54,042 nt of DNA from Chromatiales bacterium (lineage in GTDB: Bacteria; Pseudomonadota; Gammaproteobacteria; JAGRCI01): contig JAGRGI010000017.1 of assembly GCA_020445565.1 (NCBI GenBank), positions 1-54,042 on the forward strand, written 5' to 3'. The position numbers were made by a program, and so were the translations under genes. Below the pieces are notes generated by a model, which had not been told where the DNA came from, did not search any database, and saw only the letters and a program-made list of their open reading frames with translations. Below are positions 1 through 9,325 of this stretch, piece after piece. Position 1 is the first letter of the stretch; the number at the start of each line of letters is the position of its first letter.

Positions 1-76
<76 letters not shown>

Positions 77-116
77 TGCGAGAACGAGGCGCAGTTTACC
101 CGATTTCATGAGACTG

Positions 117-701
117 TCAACCGACTTCCAGCGACTTTTTATCTTCACGACCGGATAAGGCTGGCCAGGCGGCGCGCAGGTAGTCCACCATGGACCAGAT
201 GGTGAGGGCCACCGCCAGATACAAAAGGCCATAGCCCAGGTCACGGACCGGTATGGAACCGATCGGGTCCCGGTAAAGCAACAGCAGCAGGGCCGCCATC
301 TGGGCAGTGGTCTTGACCTTGCCGAACACCGACACGGCGACACGGGCACGGGCGCCCAATTCCGCCATCCATTCCCGCAGCGCGGAGATGGTGATCTCGC
401 GGCCGATGATGACAGCTGCCGGCACCGCCAGCCAGGGGCTGGGATCGGCCTGGACCAGGAGCACCAGTGCCACGGCCACCATGAGTTTGTCGGCTACCGG
501 ATCGAGAAATGCCCCCAGGGCGGAGACTTGCCCGAGTTTGCGGGCCAAGTAGCCATCGGCCCAATCGGTGAAGGCGGCCAGGGCGAATATGACGGTACTG
601 GCCAGATTCGACCAGTGCATGTCGGCATAGAAAACCAACACGAACACCGGGATGAGCGCGATACGCAGAAGCGTAAGGATATTGGGTAGATTCAGCGGCA
701 T
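117..701 (-). CDS. pgsA: CDP-diacylglycerol-glycerol-3-phosphate 3-phosphatidyltransferase
   Basis: This inner-membrane enzyme makes phosphatidylglycerophosphate from CDP-diacylglycerol and glycerol-3-phosphate, the committed step to phosphatidylglycerol and cardiolipin. The 194-residue protein shows the CDP-alcohol phosphotransferase signature at residues 46-71: DWADGYLAR, then GAFLD and PVADK, which supplies the conserved Asp residues (D46, D49, D67, D71). Several hydrophobic segments flank it, and the length is usual for the family. The ATG at 701 gives the typical N-terminus NLPNILTLLRI. It lies 32 nt after uvrC and just before tRNA-Gly, in the conserved uvrY-uvrC-pgsA order. Confidence 0.95.
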   Translation of the reverse strand: MPLNLPNILTLLRIALIPVFVLVFYADMHWSNLASTVIFALAAFTDWADGYLARKLGQVSALGAFLDPVADKLMVAVALVLLVQADPSPWLAVPAAVIIGREITISALREWMAELGARARVAVSVFGKVKTTAQMAALLLLLYRDPIGSIPVRDLGYGLLYLAVALTIWSMVDYLRAAWPALSGREDKKSLEVG

Positions 702-733
702 AATTCATGATAGCCCGGCAGACGCGGACGTTG

Positions 734-2569
734 CTATGATCGAGAGCGCATGACCTCAACGATTTTCTCTGCCAACGGGCGACTGATGCCGGGAACCCGT
801 TGCAGATCTTCCACGCCTGCCCGGCTCACCTCGCGTAGACCGCCCAGGTGTTTGAGCAGTGCCTGGCGGCGCTTTGGGCCCAGACCTGGGATCTCTTCCA
901 ACACGGAGGTCTTGCGGGCCTTTTCTCGGCGCTTGCGATGGCCGGTGATGGCGAATCGGTGAGCCTCGTCGCGGATTTGTTGTATCAGATGCAGGGCCGG
1001 GGAATCCGCCGAGGGACGCAAGGGAACGGTGGATACACCAACGAACAGGTCCTCCAGCCCGGCACGCCGATCGACGCCCTTGGCCACGCCCACCAGGGCG
1101 ACGCCACCCACCTGCAACTCTTCCAGTACGTCACGCGCCATGCCTAACTGCCCCTTGCCTCCGTCGATGAACAGGATATCGGGCAATTTGCCCTCCCCTT
1201 TGCGCAAACGGGTGTAGCGGCGTGTGAGGGCCTGTCGCATGGCGGCATAATCGTCGCCCGGTTCGATTCCTTCAATGTTGAAACGCCGGTAATCGGTCTT
1301 CAGCGGGCCTTCCTGATTGAACACCACACAGGACGCCACCGTGCGTTCACCCATGGTGTGGCTGATGTCGAAGCATTCCATCCGGCTCGGCGGGTCATCC
1401 AGTTTGAGCAATTCCTGCAGGGCCGCCAGACGCCTGCCCATGCCGGCGCGGCTGGCCAGCTTGGCGTCCAAGGCCAGGCCGGCGTTGTTGTTGGCCATCT
1501 CCAGCCAGCGGGCGCGGTCGCCACGCAACCGGTCACTGATCGTGACCTTATGACCGGCGTGAGTGCTCAAGACCTCTTCCAGCAAACCCTGCTCCGCCAG
1601 GCGGTGATTGACCAGGATCTCGCCGGGGACCTCGCGCGAGAGGTAGTATTGGGGCAGAAAGGCGGCCAGCATGTCCGGCGCTTCGGTATCTTCGGGCAAT
1701 CTGGGAAAATAAGTTTTGTTTCCCAGGCTATGACCGGCGCGCACAAAGAAGACCTGCACACAGCCCAGTCCCTGTTTCACTGCGGCGGCAACAATGTCCA
1801 CATCACCGCGCTCGCCGCTGACGTACTGGCGCTGTTGGACCTTTCGCAGGCTGGCGATCTGATCGCGGTAGCGGGCGGCGGCCTCGAAATCCAGCTCTGC
1901 GGATGCCTTTTCCATACGCTGCACCAGTTCCTCCACCACCAGGGTACTGCGTCCTTCGAGGAACATAACGGCGTGGCGAACGTCCCCGGCATAGATTTCC
2001 GGCGTGACCAGCCCCACACAGGGCGCGGTGCAGCGTTGAATCTGATGTTGCAGGCAAGGCCGTGAACGATTGCGATAGAAGCTGTCCTCGCACTGGCGCA
2101 CAGGAAACAGCTTTTGCAGCAGTTGCAAGGTCTCACGCACCGCGCCGGCACTGGGATAGGGGCCGAAGAACCGCCCTTTCTCCTTGCGGCTGCCGCGGTA
2201 GAAAGACAAGCGGGGGAAATCGCTGTCGTCGGTGAGGTGAATGTAAGGATAGCTTTTGTCATCCCGCAACAAGACGTTGTAACGGGGTTTGAGGGCCTTG
2301 ATGAGCTGGCTTTCCAGCAGCAATGCCTCGCCTTCGGTGCGCGTCACAGTCACTTCCATGGCAGCGACTTGGTTCACCATGGCCCTTACTTTGGGTGCCA
2401 GGGCCGAACGAGTGAAGTAGCTGGAAACCCGCCGCTTGAGGTGGCGAGCCTTCCCCACGTAGATCACCTTGCCCGCCTGATCGAGCATGCGATAGACACC
2501 CGGATCGCCGGTCAAGGTCTTGAGGAAGGCGGCTGAATCGAATCCTTGGGGCTGATGGTCGTTGCTCAT
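734..2569 (-). CDS. uvrC: Excinuclease ABC subunit C
   Basis: UvrC makes both incisions around a lesion in UvrABC nucleotide excision repair. The 611-residue protein (E. coli UvrC has 610) has the expected order: an N-terminal GIY-YIG nuclease (GVYRMLDQAGKVIYVGKAR, about 24-42), a UVR motif that contacts UvrB (about 205-240, LDFEAAARYRDQI), the RNase H-like 5'-incision nuclease (MECFDISHTMGE; LFIDGGKGQLG), and C-terminal tandem helix-hairpin-helix motifs (EIPGLGPKRRQALLKHLGG; VPGISRPLAEKI). Its ATG overlaps the stop of the preceding uracil-DNA glycosylase gene in an ATGA, which implies translational coupling in one operon. Confidence 0.97.
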   Translation of the reverse strand: MSNDHQPQGFDSAAFLKTLTGDPGVYRMLDQAGKVIYVGKARHLKRRVSSYFTRSALAPKVRAMVNQVAAMEVTVTRTEGEALLLESQLIKALKPRYNVLLRDDKSYPYIHLTDDSDFPRLSFYRGSRKEKGRFFGPYPSAGAVRETLQLLQKLFPVRQCEDSFYRNRSRPCLQHQIQRCTAPCVGLVTPEIYAGDVRHAVMFLEGRSTLVVEELVQRMEKASAELDFEAAARYRDQIASLRKVQQRQYVSGERGDVDIVAAAVKQGLGCVQVFFVRAGHSLGNKTYFPRLPEDTEAPDMLAAFLPQYYLSREVPGEILVNHRLAEQGLLEEVLSTHAGHKVTISDRLRGDRARWLEMANNNAGLALDAKLASRAGMGRRLAALQELLKLDDPPSRMECFDISHTMGERTVASCVVFNQEGPLKTDYRRFNIEGIEPGDDYAAMRQALTRRYTRLRKGEGKLPDILFIDGGKGQLGMARDVLEELQVGGVALVGVAKGVDRRAGLEDLFVGVSTVPLRPSADSPALHLIQQIRDEAHRFAITGHRKRREKARKTSVLEEIPGLGPKRRQALLKHLGGLREVSRAGVEDLQRVPGISRPLAEKIVEVMRSRS

Positions 2570-3225
2570 CGCGAAGGCGAAGAATCGAGCAACACTCGGG
2601 CTCGGGCGAATACGTCAGAAAACATGGCGGCAGTCAGACGCCTGGTCTGCGTGTTGTAGCGGCTGCAATGGTAGGAATCGAGCAGGGTACTACTGTCCGG
2701 CAAAGCATGCTCGGCCCCGTGACCGAAGCGATAGGCTGCCTGCTTGAGCCCCAGTGCACTCAGCACGGCGCGATGCGCCACCAATCCCAGGGCCAGCACC
2801 ACCGAACCGGGGATGAGGCCGTCCAGCTCCGCCCGCAGGTAGGGGTTGCAGCGTTTCACCTCATCGCCGGAAGGCTTGTTCTGCGGAGGCAGGCAGCGAA
2901 CCGCATTGGTGATACGGGCGTCAAGCAGGCGAAGGCCGTCGTTTGCGTGCTCGGAAACGGGGCAGTTGGCAAAGCCGTGTTCATACAGGGTCTGATAGAG
3001 CAGGATTCCAGCATAATCGCCGGTGAACGGTCGACCGCTGGCATTGGCCCCATGCATGCCGGGCGCCAGACCGACGATCAGCAAGCGGGCGGAGAGTGGG
3101 CCGAATGATGGCACCGGCCGGCAAAAATAGTCGGGGTGCTTCTCGTGCACTTCATCGAGAAACCCCGCCAGGCGCGGACACCGGCGACAATCAGGGTCGA
3201 AGTCGGCCGCCGGTATGTCAGACAT
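2566..3225 (-). CDS. Uracil-DNA glycosylase, family 5 (UdgB-like)
   Basis: This enzyme probably removes uracil, and perhaps other deaminated bases, from DNA to start base excision repair. The 219-residue protein has an N-terminal Cys pair (CRRCPRL) and a later Cys (NAVRCLPPQNKP), as in the [4Fe-4S] families of uracil-DNA glycosylase. The motif GLAPGMHGANASGRPFTGD with G rather than E points to family 5 (UdgB) rather than family 4. The C-terminal SYHCSRYNTQT fits the active-site His motif. Its start overlaps the uvrY stop by 8 nt and its end overlaps uvrC by 4 nt, so it is wedged into the otherwise conserved uvrY-uvrC pair. Confidence 0.88.
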   Translation of the reverse strand: MSDIPAADFDPDCRRCPRLAGFLDEVHEKHPDYFCRPVPSFGPLSARLLIVGLAPGMHGANASGRPFTGDYAGILLYQTLYEHGFANCPVSEHANDGLRLLDARITNAVRCLPPQNKPSGDEVKRCNPYLRAELDGLIPGSVVLALGLVAHRAVLSALGLKQAAYRFGHGAEHALPDSSTLLDSYHCSRYNTQTRRLTAAMFSDVFARARVLLDSSPSR

Positions 3226-3871
3226 TACTCAATTCGTCACCAAAGACCCCGTGACTGATGGCGTAGCGGGTCAGTTCCACGTCGTTTTTCACCCCCAGCT
3301 TGTCGAATACGCGATAGCGGTAGGTACTCACCGTCTTGGGGCTGAGATTCAAGGTGTCGGAAATCTCCTGGATCTCCTTACCCTGGGTAACCATGATCAT
3401 GACCTGAAATTCCCTGGGCGACAGATCTTCCAGGCGTTTGTCGTCGTTGCCGCCCAGGCTGTCCAGCATCGCCAGCCGTTGCGCCAACTCGGAAGAGATA
3501 TAGTTCTTGCCCGAGTCCACCATGGCAATGGCCTTTACCAGTTCCTCCGGCGGGCAACCCTTGGTCAGATAGCCCTTGGCCCCGGCCTTGAACAAGCGAT
3601 TGGGGATCGAGTTCTGGTCTACCACCGTGAGGACGATCACCTTCACCTCGGGGTGTGAGCGAACCAGCTTCTCGGTCGCCCCGATGCCTCCGATACCGGG
3701 CATTCGCAGATCCATCAGAACGACATCGGGTTGTGTTTCGCGGACCACGGCAAGCGCATCCTCGCCACTACTCGCCTCGCCGACCACCTTCATTCCAGGT
3801 TGGGCCGCCAGGAGGTTTCGGATTCCCGCCCTGACCAGCTCGTGATCGTCCGCCAACACGATGTTGATCAT
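3218..3871 (-). CDS. uvrY: LuxR-family response regulator, UvrY/GacA type
   Basis: This is the DNA-binding partner of a BarA/GacS-type sensor kinase. In known systems it drives Csr/Rsm small RNAs that control carbon flow, motility and biofilm. The 217-residue protein (E. coli UvrY has 218) begins with a receiver domain ([15 protein letters not shown], phospho-acceptor in [10 protein letters not shown], Lys in LTKG) and ends with a LuxR-type helix-turn-helix ([20 protein letters not shown] and [20 protein letters not shown]). The ATG at 3871 starts directly at MINIVLADD; longer upstream starts would run into tRNA-Ser. The partner kinase is not in the window. Confidence 0.94.
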   Translation of the reverse strand: MINIVLADDHELVRAGIRNLLAAQPGMKVVGEASSGEDALAVVRETQPDVVLMDLRMPGIGGIGATEKLVRSHPEVKVIVLTVVDQNSIPNRLFKAGAKGYLTKGCPPEELVKAIAMVDSGKNYISSELAQRLAMLDSLGGNDDKRLEDLSPREFQVMIMVTQGKEIQEISDTLNLSPKTVSTYRYRVFDKLGVKNDVELTRYAISHGVFGDELSNV

Positions 3872-3912
3872 CGTGACCCCCATACCGTTCTTACTGTTCT
3901 TAGACAGGCAGA

Positions 3913-4000
3913 TGGCGGAGAGGGTGGGATTCGAACCCACGGAACCGCGAGGTTCAACGGTTTTCAAGACCGCCGCTTTCGACCACTCAGCCACCTCTCC
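3913..4000 (-). tRNA. tRNA-Ser (anticodon TGA)
   Basis: The minus strand gives an 88-nt class II tRNA: acceptor GGAGAGG pairing with CCTCTCC, discriminator G, encoded CCA (plus-strand TGG at 3913-3915), anticodon loop CTTGAAA with anticodon TGA, and a long variable arm (GAACCTCGCGGTTC). The T-arm GGGTTCGAATCCC is canonical. It lies 41 nt upstream of uvrY on the same strand, so the two may be partly co-transcribed. Confidence 0.96.
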
Positions 4001-4011
4001 GCGTCTGGGGA

Positions 4012-4040
4012 AGCATAACCAAAGGTCCAGCCTGATACCA
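4012..4040 (-). promoter_or_regulatory. Possible sigma70 promoter for tRNA-Ser
   Basis: On the minus strand a good -10 hexamer, TATGCT (4012-4017), lies 11 nt before the first tRNA-Ser base, the right distance for initiation close to the tRNA 5' end. The -35 candidate at 17-nt spacing (TGGTAT, 4035-4040) is a poor match. The call rests mainly on the -10 and its position. Confidence 0.35.
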
Positions 4041-4158
4041 GCCGTTCGAAGTCCGGTTCGGCAGCAAAATCAACACATGGATTTATCCAAAACTTGCACG
4101 CCGAACCGGGCTATGCTCGTGGTTCGGCGATACATCCGAAAACCGGCGGCGGCTGGGG

Positions 4159-4164
4159 TATACT
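4159..4164 (+). promoter_or_regulatory. metG: Candidate -10 box upstream of metG
   Basis: TATACT at 4159-4164 is close to the sigma70 -10 consensus and lies 34 nt before the metG ATG. I see no convincing -35 hexamer 16-18 nt upstream, so this is tentative. Confidence 0.35.
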
Positions 4165-4197
4165 CCGCACTTTGTCCCTCCACCGGTCCCGACCCCG

Positions 4198-6234
4198 ATG
4201 AGTCAAAACCGCCGCATCCTCGTCACCAGCGCCTTGCCCTACGCCAACGGCCCCATTCATTTGGGCCACTTGGTGGAATACATCCAAACCGATATCTGGG
4301 TGCGTTTTCAGAAGATGCGCGGGCATGAGTGCTGGTACGTCTGCGCCGACGATGCCCACGGCACGCCTATCATGCTGCGGGCCATGAACGAAGGCATCAG
4401 TCCGGAGGAACTCATCGCCCGCACCTGGGAAGAGCACAACCGGGACTTCGCCGATTTCGGCGTGGTCTTCGACAATTTCTACACTACCCACTCTGAAGAA
4501 AACCGCGAGCTTTCGGAGACCGTCTACCTGCGCAATCGCGACGCCGGTCACATCGAGACCCGCACAATTACCCAGGCATTCGACCCGGTGAAGGAGATGT
4601 TCCTGCCGGACCGCTTCATCAAGGGCGAGTGCCCCAAATGTGGCGCAGCGGATCAGTATGGCGACAACTGCGAGGTCTGCGGTGCGGCCTACTCCCCCAG
4701 CGAATTGAAAAACCCTGTGTCCGTCGTCTCCGGCGCCACGCCGGTGGACAGGGAATCCCTTCACTATTTCTTCAAGCTGGCGGACTTCGAGGCCATGCTC
4801 AAGGAATGGATACATGGCGGGCATCTACAGGAGGAGGTGGCCAACAAGGTGGGGGAATGGTTCGAAGCCGGCCTGCAATCCTGGGACATCTCCCGCGATG
4901 CCCCCTATTTCGGTTTCCAGATTCCCGACACCGAGGGCAAATATTTCTACGTCTGGCTGGACGCCCCCATCGGCTACATGGCCAGTTTCAAGAACTTCTG
5001 TGCCCGTGAGGATCTGAATTTCGACGACTTCTGGGCCGCCGACAGTCAGACAGAGGTGGTGCACTTCATCGGCAAGGACATCGTCAATTTCCACTGCCTG
5101 TTCTGGCCCGCGATGCTGCACGGCGCCGGTTTTCGCCGGCCCACGGCGGTGAATGTACACGGCTTTCTCACCGTGGACGGTCAAAAGATGTCCAAATCCC
5201 GCGGCACCTTCATCAAGGCCCGCACCTACCTGGACCACCTGGACCCGGAATACCTGCGCTACTACTTCGCCGCCAAGCTCTCATCGCGGGTGGACGATCT
5301 TGACCTGAACCTGGAAGACTTCGTGCAACGGGTCAATGCCGACCTGGTGGGCAAGGTCGTCAACATCGCCAGCCGGTGTGCAGGGTTCATCAGCAAGCGT
5401 TTCGACGGCAGGCTGGCCAGCCATTTCCCCGAACCGGAACTGTACGCGCAGTTCGTCGACGCCGGAACCGGCATCGCCGAGCACTACGAAGCGCGCGATT
5501 ACGGCAAGGCGATCCGCGAGGTCATGGCCCTGGCCGACCGCGCCAACCAGTACATCGACGACAAAAAACCCTGGGTGCTGGCCAAGCAGGAGGGCAAGGA
5601 CGAGGAACTCCAGCAGGTGTGCAGCGTAGGCATCAACCTGTTCCGGGTGCTGATGGGCTATCTGAAACCGGTGCTACCCTTCATGGCCGCCAAGGCCGAG
5701 CAGTTTCTCAACACCGATCCACTGCTCTGGCACGGCCAGCACCTGCCGCTGATCGACCACCGCATCGACAAATTCCAGGCCCTGATGACCCGTGCCGAGC
5801 CCAACCGTATCGAGGCACTGATCGAAGCCTCCAAGGACGATCTCGCCAAGGCCGCTGCACCCACGGCCGCCAAGCCGGCGGGTCCGCTGGTGGACGACCC
5901 CATCGCCGGGACGATCGATTTCACCGACTTTGCCAAACTCGACCTGCGCGTGGCCCGCATCACCAAGGCGCAACATGTGGAGGGGGCGGAGAAACTCTTG
6001 CAACTGACGCTGGACCTGGGCGGCGAGACCCGCAATGTGTTCGCCGGCATCAAATCCGCCTACGCCCCGGAAGATCTGCAAGACCGGCTCACGGTAATGG
6101 TCGCCAATCTGGCGCCGCGCAAGATGCGTTTCGGGGTATCCGAGGGCATGGTGCTGGCCGCCGGTCCGGGGGGCAAGGAGATCTTCATCCTTAGCCCCGA
6201 CAACGGCGCCCAGCCCGGCATGCGAGTGAAATAA
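4198..6234 (+). CDS. metG: Methionyl-tRNA synthetase
   Basis: This cytosolic enzyme charges tRNA-Met with methionine. The 678-residue protein (E. coli MetG has 677) has the class I HIGH motif near its start ([14 protein letters not shown]), a zinc-binding four-Cys insert ([20 protein letters not shown]), the KMSKS loop ([12 protein letters not shown]), the DALR-type anticodon-binding helices, and a C-terminal Trbp111/EMAP-like tRNA-binding domain (about residues 575-678, [15 protein letters not shown]) that mediates dimerisation in this form. The ATG at 4198 gives the family N-terminus [14 protein letters not shown]. Only 5 nt separate its stop from the next ATG, so the downstream gene is probably cotranscribed. 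Confidence 0.98.
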   Translation: MSQNRRILVTSALPYANGPIHLGHLVEYIQTDIWVRFQKMRGHECWYVCADDAHGTPIMLRAMNEGISPEELIARTWEEHNRDFADFGVVFDNFYTTHSEENRELSETVYLRNRDAGHIETRTITQAFDPVKEMFLPDRFIKGECPKCGAADQYGDNCEVCGAAYSPSELKNPVSVVSGATPVDRESLHYFFKLADFEAMLKEWIHGGHLQEEVANKVGEWFEAGLQSWDISRDAPYFGFQIPDTEGKYFYVWLDAPIGYMASFKNFCAREDLNFDDFWAADSQTEVVHFIGKDIVNFHCLFWPAMLHGAGFRRPTAVNVHGFLTVDGQKMSKSRGTFIKARTYLDHLDPEYLRYYFAAKLSSRVDDLDLNLEDFVQRVNADLVGKVVNIASRCAGFISKRFDGRLASHFPEPELYAQFVDAGTGIAEHYEARDYGKAIREVMALADRANQYIDDKKPWVLAKQEGKDEELQQVCSVGINLFRVLMGYLKPVLPFMAAKAEQFLNTDPLLWHGQHLPLIDHRIDKFQALMTRAEPNRIEALIEASKDDLAKAAAPTAAKPAGPLVDDPIAGTIDFTDFAKLDLRVARITKAQHVEGAEKLLQLTLDLGGETRNVFAGIKSAYAPEDLQDRLTVMVANLAPRKMRFGVSEGMVLAAGPGGKEIFILSPDNGAQPGMRVK

Positions 6235-6239
6235 AGACG

Positions 6240-7310
6240 ATGACGGAGACCGCCACCGAAACGCCCAAGCTGGAAATCTCCGCCTCCCGTCAGTTCGTTG
6301 CCTGGCTGGCGGAGCAGCGCCTTTCCCTGGCCTTCACCACCTACCAGGCCGGCAAACTGTTTCTGGTGGGCTTGCATCCAGAGGGCCGGCTATCGCTGTT
6401 CGAACGAACCTTCAACCGTTGCATGGGCCTGCACGCCACCGACCAGACCCTGTGGATGAGCAGCCTCTATCAGATCTGGCGCTTTGAAAACGCCCTGCAG
6501 TCGGGTCAGACCCACAACGGCTACGACCGCCTGTTCGTGCCGCAGATGGCCTACACCACCGGCGATCTGGACGTACACGATCTTGGCGTCGACGGCGCCG
6601 GCGAGCTGGTGTTCGTCAACACCCTGTTCGGCTGTCTCGCCCGCCCCAGCCCCAGCCACAGCTTTCTACCCATCTGGCAACCACCCTTCCTGTCCAAGCT
6701 GGCCGCCGAGGATCGCTGCCATCTCAACGGTCTGGCCATGCGGGATGGACAGCCGGCCTATGTCACCATGGTAGGTCGCTCTGACGTTACCGACGGCTGG
6801 CGCGAACATCGCCGTTCCGGCGGGCTGGTGATGGACGTGCGAAGCAATGAAGTCGTATGCGAGGGCTTGTCCATGCCCCATTCACCGCGCTGGTACAGGG
6901 ATCGTCTCTGGCTGCTCAACTCCGGCAGCGGGGAATTCGGCTGGGTGGACCAGGGCAGCGGACGCTTCGAACCGGTGGCCTTTTGCCCCGGCTATCTGCG
7001 TGGCCTGAATTTTCACGGCGATTTTGCCGTGGTGGGGCTATCCAAGCCGCGCGAGAACCGCACCTTCACCGGGCTGCACCTGGACGAGCGACTCAAGGAG
7101 AAACAAGCCGAAGCCCGCTGCGGTTTACAGATCATCGACCTGCGCAGCGGCGATGTGGTCCATTGGCTGCGCCTGGAAGGGGTAGTGGACGAACTCTACG
7201 ATGTCTGTGTCCTGCCCGGCACCATGCGCCCCATGGCAGTAGGACTGAAGACCGACGAGATTCGCCGCACCATCACCGTTGCAACGCCCGACGGTAATAG
7301 TCGGCCATAA
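6240..7310 (+). CDS. TIGR03032-family (DUF4915-like) protein of unknown function
   Basis: The 356-residue soluble protein matches my recollection of the TIGR03032 family: FTTYQAGKLFLVG near the N-terminus, then FNRCMGLHA, LWMSSLYQIWRFEN, DLDVHDLGVDG, FVNTLFGCLA, DRCHLNGLAM and LSMPHSPRWYRDRLWLLNSG. The regularly spaced short motifs suggest a beta-propeller-like fold (inference). No signal peptide or membrane segment is visible. Family biochemistry is unknown to me; members often occur near glycan or surface genes. Here it starts 5 nt after metG, although the nonulosonate sugar cluster lies just beyond on the opposite strand. It ends with a TAA at 7308-7310. Confidence 0.8.
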   Translation: MTETATETPKLEISASRQFVAWLAEQRLSLAFTTYQAGKLFLVGLHPEGRLSLFERTFNRCMGLHATDQTLWMSSLYQIWRFENALQSGQTHNGYDRLFVPQMAYTTGDLDVHDLGVDGAGELVFVNTLFGCLARPSPSHSFLPIWQPPFLSKLAAEDRCHLNGLAMRDGQPAYVTMVGRSDVTDGWREHRRSGGLVMDVRSNEVVCEGLSMPHSPRWYRDRLWLLNSGSGEFGWVDQGSGRFEPVAFCPGYLRGLNFHGDFAVVGLSKPRENRTFTGLHLDERLKEKQAEARCGLQIIDLRSGDVVHWLRLEGVVDELYDVCVLPGTMRPMAVGLKTDEIRRTITVATPDGNSRP

Positions 7311-7519
7311 CCGACTCGCTATCACGGAAGATCCGGTGAGCCTTGCAACCCCATCGCTTTTGTTGGTGCTGTCGGGCGGTTTGGCAACCGGCGCATTTGA
7401 TCGGCAACCATGTATGGCGGCTTCAGCATTGGTCACCGCTCACCCTCTATCCGCGCCAGGTGCCGGCCCCGACGACCGGGCGGCCAACCGCAGGGTGAGT
7501 TGGTCGCCTGATTACTCTT

Positions 7520-8158
7520 TCAGGTCGGACGTACACCGGCAGGCACACCAACCACCGTCGTTCCGGCCTTGACCGACCGGGTAACCACCGCGCCGGCCCC
7601 CACCACTGCCCGCCGGCCGATGGTCAGGCCCTGCAACACCGTTGCGCCGGCACCGATATGAGCGCCCTGTTGCACCACCACACCGCCGCAAAGTACGGCG
7701 CCGCAGCCGATATGCGCATGGTCGGCGACCTGGCAATCGTGCTCCACTACCGCGGCGTTGTTGACGATAGCGTCAGCACCGACCCTGGCACCGGTCTGTA
7801 CCACCGCCAATGCCAGCACTTGCGAACCTTCCGAAAGAGCCGCGCCTTGACTGACATAGGCCAGGGGATGAATCGCCGAAGCAAACTGAAATCCGGCATC
7901 GCGCTGGGTGTCGTAGATCCTTTGCCGCAGGGAGGTATCGCTTACCGAGCCGATACCATTGACCAGAAAGATCGACTCCGGGTCCACGCCCGTCAACCAG
8001 CTATCGTCCCCAAACACATGCACGCCGTCCACGTCGCCCCCGTGCAGCCCGGAATCGCGGTCCAGAAAGCCTTGCACGTTTGCGCCGGCGGTTCGCAGAG
8101 CATCCAACAAAACCCGTCCGTGACCGCCCGCCCCCAGAATGATCAATGGCAAACTCAT
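7520..8158 (-). CDS. NeuD/PglD-family sugar O- or N-acetyltransferase
   Basis: This 212-residue enzyme probably moves an acetyl group from acetyl-CoA to an amino-sugar intermediate. It begins with the NeuD/PglD nucleotide-sugar-binding fold (LIILGAGGHGRVLLDALR), followed from about residue 95 by left-handed beta-helix hexapeptide repeats (ALSEGSQVLALAVVQTGARV; NNAAVVEHDCQV; AHIGCGAVLCGGVVV), with the usual catalytic His in VVEHDC. Its ATG overlaps the stop of the upstream epimerase gene in an ATGA, making it the last gene of a four-gene operon. In that context it may act as the LegH/PglD-type N-acetyltransferase, but O-acetylation as in NeuD is also possible. Confidence 0.85.
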   Translation of the reverse strand: MSLPLIILGAGGHGRVLLDALRTAGANVQGFLDRDSGLHGGDVDGVHVFGDDSWLTGVDPESIFLVNGIGSVSDTSLRQRIYDTQRDAGFQFASAIHPLAYVSQGAALSEGSQVLALAVVQTGARVGADAIVNNAAVVEHDCQVADHAHIGCGAVLCGGVVVQQGAHIGAGATVLQGLTIGRRAVVGAGAVVTRSVKAGTTVVGVPAGVRPT

Positions 8159-9321
8159 GCCCCCACCCCCTCCAGGTCATTGAACCGCTTGTTCGTCAGA
8201 CCCTCAAGCGGAACACAACGCAGAATGTCCAGAATTCGTTCGACCGCGTTTCCCTGCCCGTATGGATTACTTCGCATCTGCGCCTGCCGGCGAAATTCTG
8301 TGCTCAAAGCACGTGTTATCGCGGCACGGATGGATGCCTGATCGTCGGCGCAATCGATCACGGTATCGCCACGCAATCGGCCCGCCTGACGTTCGCCGAT
8401 ATTGACCGTCGGTTTGCCGAACCAAGGCACCTCGATAAGCCCGCTGGAGGAATTGCCGATCACCACATCCACCCATTGCAACAGGCTGTAGTAGCGCAAA
8501 CTGCCCAAGCTGGTGAACACCGATACCCTCGGTCGCTCCCGAGCGAAGGCTCGCAGCCGCTCTACAATCATAGCGCCCCCGACATCCGCATTGGATTCGG
8601 TGATAACCACACGGGCCTGCGGGAATTCATCGAGCGCACCCAACAGCGCCTCCGCCGCCTCCGAGGGAGGAACCCGCCCCAGGGTGGCAGGATGATAGGT
8701 GACCAGAAAATTCACTTCACCCAGTTCAAAACCGGCATCCACCTGCCACTGTTCGCGCGTCAAAGGGCTGGTCGCCGCGATGGCATCCAGCCCCAGTGCG
8801 CCGACAGTGAACACCCGCTCCGGAACCTCGCCCAGTTGTATCACGCGACGCCGGTAGGGCTCGGCGGCAACGAAGTGCAGATGAGCGAACTTGGTGATGG
8901 CGTGCCGAATCGCGTCGTCCACGGCACCATCGGTGCGCTCACCGCCATGGATATGCGCTACCGGAATCCGTGCCAACAAGGCCGCTTGCACCGGCGCGAG
9001 GATCTCGAATCGGTCGCCGAGAACCACCAGGATATCCGGGCGATTGCGGGCAAACACCTCGCCGAAGCCGATCACCCCCTGCCCCAGGGCGCGGGTCACC
9101 GTCGCCGGGCTATCGTCGCTGAGGTCGGTGGCGATTCGCTCGTGGAGGGTAAATCCGTCGTCGACGATCGTCCGCCAAGTCTCGCCATGCATCGGTGACA
9201 AATGCATGCCGGTCACCATCAATACCAATTCCAGTGAACTGTCCTGGTCGATAGACCGCATCAAACCCTTCAGCAGCCCATACTCCGCCCGACTTCCCGT
9301 AACGACCCCGATACGGCGCAA
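8155..9321 (-). CDS. UDP-N-acetylglucosamine 2-epimerase, hydrolysing (NeuC/LegG family)
   Basis: This enzyme removes UDP and epimerises C2 of a UDP-HexNAc derivative, giving a free ManNAc-type sugar for nonulosonic acid synthesis. The 388-residue protein shows the family N-terminus (RRIGVVTGSRAEYGLLKGLM), the MVTGMHLSPMHG segment, the catalytic region HIHGGERTDGAVDDAIRHA, and the UDP-binding GNSSSGLIEVP and PTVNIGERQ. Length is typical. It starts 4 nt after legC ends. With legB and legC upstream, its substrate is more likely a 2,4-diacetamido sugar (LegG role) than plain UDP-GlcNAc (NeuC role); this is inferred from context. Confidence 0.9.
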   Translation of the reverse strand: MRRIGVVTGSRAEYGLLKGLMRSIDQDSSLELVLMVTGMHLSPMHGETWRTIVDDGFTLHERIATDLSDDSPATVTRALGQGVIGFGEVFARNRPDILVVLGDRFEILAPVQAALLARIPVAHIHGGERTDGAVDDAIRHAITKFAHLHFVAAEPYRRRVIQLGEVPERVFTVGALGLDAIAATSPLTREQWQVDAGFELGEVNFLVTYHPATLGRVPPSEAAEALLGALDEFPQARVVITESNADVGGAMIVERLRAFARERPRVSVFTSLGSLRYYSLLQWVDVVIGNSSSGLIEVPWFGKPTVNIGERQAGRLRGDTVIDCADDQASIRAAITRALSTEFRRQAQMRSNPYGQGNAVERILDILRCVPLEGLTNKRFNDLEGVGA

Positions 9322-9325
9322 TGCC

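Noticed and set aside
3872..3994. N-terminal extension of uvrY
   Set aside because: This stretch is mostly tRNA-Ser, and the receiver domain begins at the ATG at 3871.
8146..9198. 350-codon plus-strand frame opposite the NeuC/LegG-type gene
   Set aside because: It is an antisense shadow of a well-supported epimerase gene.
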